Positions 6,917-9,073 of a stretch of 9,073 bases of DNA are shown piece by piece. The stretch comes from Chlamydiota bacterium (GTDB lineage: Bacteria; Chlamydiota; Chlamydiia; Chlamydiales; Rhabdochlamydiaceae). Below the pieces are notes generated by a model. That model was not told where the DNA came from. It was given only the letters and a program-made list of their open reading frames with translations, and ran no database searches. The stretch lies in NCBI GenBank assembly GCA_027348355.1, contig DAIEPN010000207.1:1-9073 (forward strand), in the 5' to 3' direction. The translations under genes and the position numbers were made by a program. Positions within the stretch are counted from its first letter, which is position 1, and each line of letters begins with the position of its first letter.

Positions 6917-7585
6917 ATGAAAAAATACTTCATCACAGGCCTCATCATTCTCCTCCCTATCGCTGTTACCGTAGCGGTTATAGTCTTTCTTGTTAACTTT
7001 TTAACAGAGCCGTTCTTAGGAGTTGCTTCTAGCATTTTGAAAGAATTCAATTTGCTCAATCATAGCTTTCTCTTTTTAAGCCCGGAACAAGTCCTTCGAT
7101 ATACAAGTAAGTTCCTAATATTAATCACCCTTTTTGGAGCTACTCTCTTACTTGGCGGTATCACTAGATGGTTTTTTATCAATACGCTCTTGCATATTAG
7201 CGATAAAATCCTACACAAGATCCCTGTCGTAAATACTGTTTATAAAACGACGCAAGAAATTATAAAAACTCTTCTTGTTTCCGATAAAAACAGTTTTAAG
7301 CAAGTGGTGATGGTAGCCTTCCCAAGACCTGATGTATATGTAATCGGGCTTGTAGCTAGAGAAGCTCCTAAATTATGCTCAGATATTACTGGAGAGCAAA
7401 TGGTATCTGTGTTGGTTCCAACGACGCCAAACCCAACAACTGGTTTTCTGATGATGTTCAAGCAAAAAGATCTACTCTATCTAGATATAAAACCAGAACA
7501 GGCCATTAAGTTTATTGTATCTTGTGGCGTCATCACACCAGATTCGATGCCAATCATTGATAAAAAACAAGCTGTAGACTCCTAA
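6917..7585 (+). CDS. DUF502 family inner-membrane protein, copy 1
   Basis: This 222-residue protein has the DUF502 layout. An N-terminal membrane segment (about 6-30, starting MKKYFITGLIILLP) is followed by a short loop, a second membrane segment (about 66-88), and a cytoplasmic-type C-terminal domain. Typical family elements are the KIPVVNTVYKTTQ segment (101-113), VVMVAFPRPDVYVIGLV (130-146), and VPTTPNPTTGFLMM (167-180). The molecular function of the family is not established; it is a conserved membrane protein of many bacteria. The start is the ATG at 6917, because the hydrophobic segment begins immediately after it. Its stop codon overlaps the ATG of the next gene by one base (TAATG), so the two are almost certainly translated from one message. 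The next gene is a clear paralogue. Confidence 0.85.
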   Translation: MKKYFITGLIILLPIAVTVAVIVFLVNFLTEPFLGVASSILKEFNLLNHSFLFLSPEQVLRYTSKFLILITLFGATLLLGGITRWFFINTLLHISDKILHKIPVVNTVYKTTQEIIKTLLVSDKNSFKQVVMVAFPRPDVYVIGLVAREAPKLCSDITGEQMVSVLVPTTPNPTTGFLMMFKQKDLLYLDIKPEQAIKFIVSCGVITPDSMPIIDKKQAVDS

Positions 7586-8247
7586 TGAAAAAGTACTTTA
7601 TTACCGGACTTGCCATCCTTCTTCCATTTGTTCTTACTCTCATGATAGTGGTTTATCTGGTAAATCTTTTTACAGAACCTTTTGTTGGAATAGCAGAAAA
7701 ATTACTTATTATTTTAGAGAGCCAGCAGAAATTTCCCATTATACATAGCCAAGCTCTAGCTCTGATCGTCGCCAAATTGATCTCTCTTCTATTTTTAAGT
7801 ATTTTAATTCTAGTTCTAGGTTTCTTGGGACAAAAAATTGTTTTTCGTACAGTTCTACATGGAACGCATAGACTATTTTCAAAAATCCCCTTCATCAAGT
7901 CAATTTATACAACTGCAAAAGACCTGACCAAAACGATGTTCTCCGGAGATCAGAAAATCTTTACAGGAGTCGCATTACTTCCCTTTCCCTCAAAAAACAC
8001 GAAAGCCCTTGGATTACTAACTCAGGACATCCCTCTCGTATTGAAACAGGTAGCTCCTGAATTAGAAGTTGGAATTTTTGTACCGACAGCACCACACCCT
8101 ATTTCTGGTTTTTTACTTTTCACTTCGAAGAATGAGATTCAACCTGTACCCATTACTGTAGAACAAACATTCAAATTTATCATCTCTTGCGGATCACTTG
8201 ATCTCAAGAGCAATCAAGAAGCTCCTTCCCATGAATCTCACCTGTAA
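7585..8247 (+). CDS. DUF502 family inner-membrane protein, copy 2 (tandem paralogue)
   Basis: This 220-residue paralogue of the preceding gene shares the opening MKKYFITGL-ILLP and the same two-membrane-segment plan (about 6-30 and 62-86). It repeats the KIPFIKSIYTTAKD segment (100-113) and the VPTAPHPISGFLLF signature (166-179), and both copies carry a Ser-Cys-Gly near the end (201-203 here). Identity is highest in the first 37 residues and around the C-terminal Pro-rich signature, and low between them. This points to an old duplication rather than a recent copy. The start at 7585 sits within TAATG and has no Shine-Dalgarno of its own, implying coupled translation. The 3' end overlaps the HolC-like gene by 17 bases. 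Function is unknown; the two proteins may form a hetero-oligomer or have diverged in role. Confidence 0.83.
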   Translation: MKKYFITGLAILLPFVLTLMIVVYLVNLFTEPFVGIAEKLLIILESQQKFPIIHSQALALIVAKLISLLFLSILILVLGFLGQKIVFRTVLHGTHRLFSKIPFIKSIYTTAKDLTKTMFSGDQKIFTGVALLPFPSKNTKALGLLTQDIPLVLKQVAPELEVGIFVPTAPHPISGFLLFTSKNEIQPVPITVEQTFKFIISCGSLDLKSNQEAPSHESHL

Positions 8248-8644
8248 AATTGTATTTGTCTCAATTCAAAATAATGTTCAAAAGATTGATAAGCTTTGCT
8301 CTATTTGTAAAGATTATTTTTTAAAAAAGGATCCCCTACTGCTTCTTACGGAATCAGGTGAAGCCTCTCAATTTTTAGATGCGCTACTTTGGAAATACCC
8401 AAGGACAAGCTTCCTTCCGCACGAACTTGCTCCATCAAAAGAGCTACTTCAGCTTTCTATGACTCCCTCTCATACAGAAGATTTTCAAAATATTTTTAAC
8501 CTCACTTCGAAACCGCTAGAACTACCCAAGCAAATCCAAACAATTTACGAATTTGAAGATTTTTCCTCTCCTGAAAAGCAAGAGGTTAGCAAGAAAAAAT
8601 TTACTTTCTATAGAGCCTTAGGATTTTCTATCTCTTCTGAATAA
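8231..8644 (+). CDS. holC: DNA polymerase III chi subunit-like protein (HolC)
   Basis: This 137-residue protein is close in length to E. coli HolC (147). HolC links the clamp loader to single-strand DNA binding protein through the SSB C-terminal tail. Recognisable features are an N-terminal beta-strand KIVFVSI, a helix, the strand PLLLLTES (35-42), then FLDALLWKYPRTSFLPHEL (48-66). This last segment matches the HolC pattern of Leu-Asp, Leu-Trp, Pro, Ser-Phe-x-Pro-His. The C-terminal FYRALGF (126-132) matches the family YRxxGF ending. Similarity is otherwise weak, as expected of this fast-evolving subunit. I chose the ATG at 8231, which overlaps the previous gene by 17 bases, over a TTG at 8198, because the family strand begins right after it. 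No strong Shine-Dalgarno is present, so translation is probably coupled to the DUF502 gene. Confidence 0.78.
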   Translation: MNLTCKIVFVSIQNNVQKIDKLCSICKDYFLKKDPLLLLTESGEASQFLDALLWKYPRTSFLPHELAPSKELLQLSMTPSHTEDFQNIFNLTSKPLELPKQIQTIYEFEDFSSPEKQEVSKKKFTFYRALGFSISSE

Positions 8645-8651
8645 AAATCCC

Positions 8652-8680
8652 TTGAAAGTAACCAACTCTCTCTCTATAGT
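8652..8680 (+). promoter_or_regulatory. Strong sigma70-type promoter for the small basic protein genes
   Basis: TTGAAA (8652-8657), a 17-bp spacer and TATAGT (8675-8680) match the consensus hexamers 5/6 and 5/6 at optimal spacing. The site begins 7 bases after the HolC-like stop and would start transcription around 8686-8688, leaving a leader of about 25 bases that contains the ribosome binding site. It is the best promoter-like sequence in the window. Confidence 0.7.
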
Positions 8681-8698
8681 ATATTCAACTTATCCTCG

Positions 8699-8705
8699 AA
8701 AGGAG
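8699..8705 (+). promoter_or_regulatory. Strong Shine-Dalgarno fixing the start of the 60-residue protein
   Basis: AAAGGAG lies 6 bases before the ATG at 8712. It rules out the upstream TTG at 8652, which falls inside the -35 hexamer. Most other genes in the window have weak or no such site, so this suggests high expression. Confidence 0.85.
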
Positions 8706-8711
8706 CCTTTC

Positions 8712-8894
8712 ATGGTACGCATTAGTAAACAAGAAGAAAGAAGACAAGTTTCCCCTCGTAAGAGAAAAAAACCTTCTAAAAAGACAGGAGCACTCAAAGA
8801 TAATCTTCCTTTAGGCTTTAAAGCCCATGCAAATGCAGTGGAAGGTGTGCTTACTCAGCAAATGTTCATTCCAAAAATTAAATCAATCGCATAG
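8712..8894 (+). CDS. Small highly basic protein, 60 residues, function unknown
   Basis: The 60-residue product has 15 Lys/Arg against 4 acidic residues. Most of the basic residues are packed into residues 3-29, for example SPRKRKKPSKK at 14-24. This looks like a flexible nucleic-acid binding tail, followed by a more hydrophobic half (LPLGFKAHANAVEGVL, 32-47, and MFIPKI, 51-56). There is no signal peptide or membrane segment. I do not recognise a named family. By charge and size it could bind RNA, DNA or the ribosome; that is inference. The gene has its own strong promoter and Shine-Dalgarno and is followed after 8 bases by a second tiny basic gene, so the two probably form one operon. The start at 8712 is chosen from the ribosome binding site. 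Confidence 0.78.
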   Translation: MVRISKQEERRQVSPRKRKKPSKKTGALKDNLPLGFKAHANAVEGVLTQQMFIPKIKSIA

Positions 8895-8902
8895 GTCCAT
8901 GT

Positions 8903-9061
8903 ATGTCTAGACATCCCAGCTATGGAAAATCAAATGCTTCAGGAAAAAAACGCAATGTGCTTAAGCGTTTTGAAAGAATTGACGTACTGAGAAAACTCGG
9001 TCGTTGGAAAGATGGTGAAAATAAAACAGTAACTAACCTTCCTAAAACACCTGTAGCCTAA
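8903..9061 (+). CDS. Small basic protein of the Chlamydiae/Verrucomicrobia type, 52 residues
   Basis: The ATG at 8903 opens a 52-residue frame ending TAA at 9059-9061. The product begins MSRHPSYGKS, continues KKRNVLKRFERIDVLRKLGR (15-34) and WKDG (35-38), and ends with NLPKTPVA. This resembles, from memory, a short conserved protein family of the Chlamydiae/Verrucomicrobia group with the pattern HPS, RNVLKR-ER, LKK-GKW-G and GLPK. It has 14 Lys/Arg against 4 acidic residues, and residues 18-34 could form a basic amphipathic helix. The role is not established; ribosome or RNA association is plausible from charge and size. Only a weak AGG (8893-8895) precedes it, so it is probably translated from the message of the gene 8 bases upstream. 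An ATG at 8899 is out of frame and stops after three codons. Confidence 0.8.
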   Translation: MSRHPSYGKSNASGKKRNVLKRFERIDVLRKLGRWKDGENKTVTNLPKTPVA

Positions 9062-9073
9062 TAGTATATAAAG

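Noticed and set aside
7240..7898. Minus-strand frames opposite the DUF502 genes
   Set aside because: The plus-strand genes keep family signatures across the same bases; the minus frames show none.

Overview
The window reads as chromosomal DNA of a member of the Chlamydiota, more like an environmental (Parachlamydia-like) lineage than a classical Chlamydia. The main clues are a 52-residue basic protein at the right end that looks like the small basic protein family of Chlamydiae/Verrucomicrobia, the rnr-mpg gene pair (as I remember it, also found in Chlamydia pneumoniae), a divergent HolC-like gene, AT-rich coding sequence and generally weak Shine-Dalgarno sites. The species is not identifiable by eye.

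Left part (1-4432, all +): the 3' end of an inositol monophosphatase-family gene (SuhB type), folD (one-carbon metabolism), rnr (RNase R, RNA decay), and mpg (AAG-type 3-methyladenine DNA glycosylase). The mpg start overlaps the rnr stop as ATGA. These are intact housekeeping genes with their catalytic residues visible.

Middle part (4433-6916): an accessory-looking island. A convergent minus-strand gene encodes a 586-residue protein I do not recognise by name. Its C-terminal third carries the order of motifs expected of a circularly permuted papain-like (NlpC/P60, YiiX/LRAT-type) cysteine hydrolase: Gly-Asp-Ile-Val, then a His-Thr-Glu strand, and much later a Met-Cys-Ser-Glu-Phe-Val motif. 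Upstream of it lies about 650 bp without an intact gene. Part of that is extremely AT-rich (about 13% GC in two counted 60-base lines). It then switches abruptly to a patch reaching about 53% GC, which holds what looks like a small minus-strand gene broken by a one-base frameshift.

Right part (6917-9061, all +): two tandem DUF502-type membrane proteins joined by TAATG, evidently paralogous duplicates, and a HolC-like DNA polymerase III chi subunit overlapping the second one. A well-formed sigma70-type promoter (TTGAAA, 17 bp, TATAGT) and a strong Shine-Dalgarno then drive two tiny, very basic proteins of 60 and 52 residues, probably nucleic-acid or ribosome associated.

No rRNA, tRNA, CRISPR array or complete insertion sequence was seen. 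The most interesting candidate is the 586-residue putative permuted papain-fold enzyme with its unusual upstream region; the tiny basic gene pair with its strong expression signals comes next.
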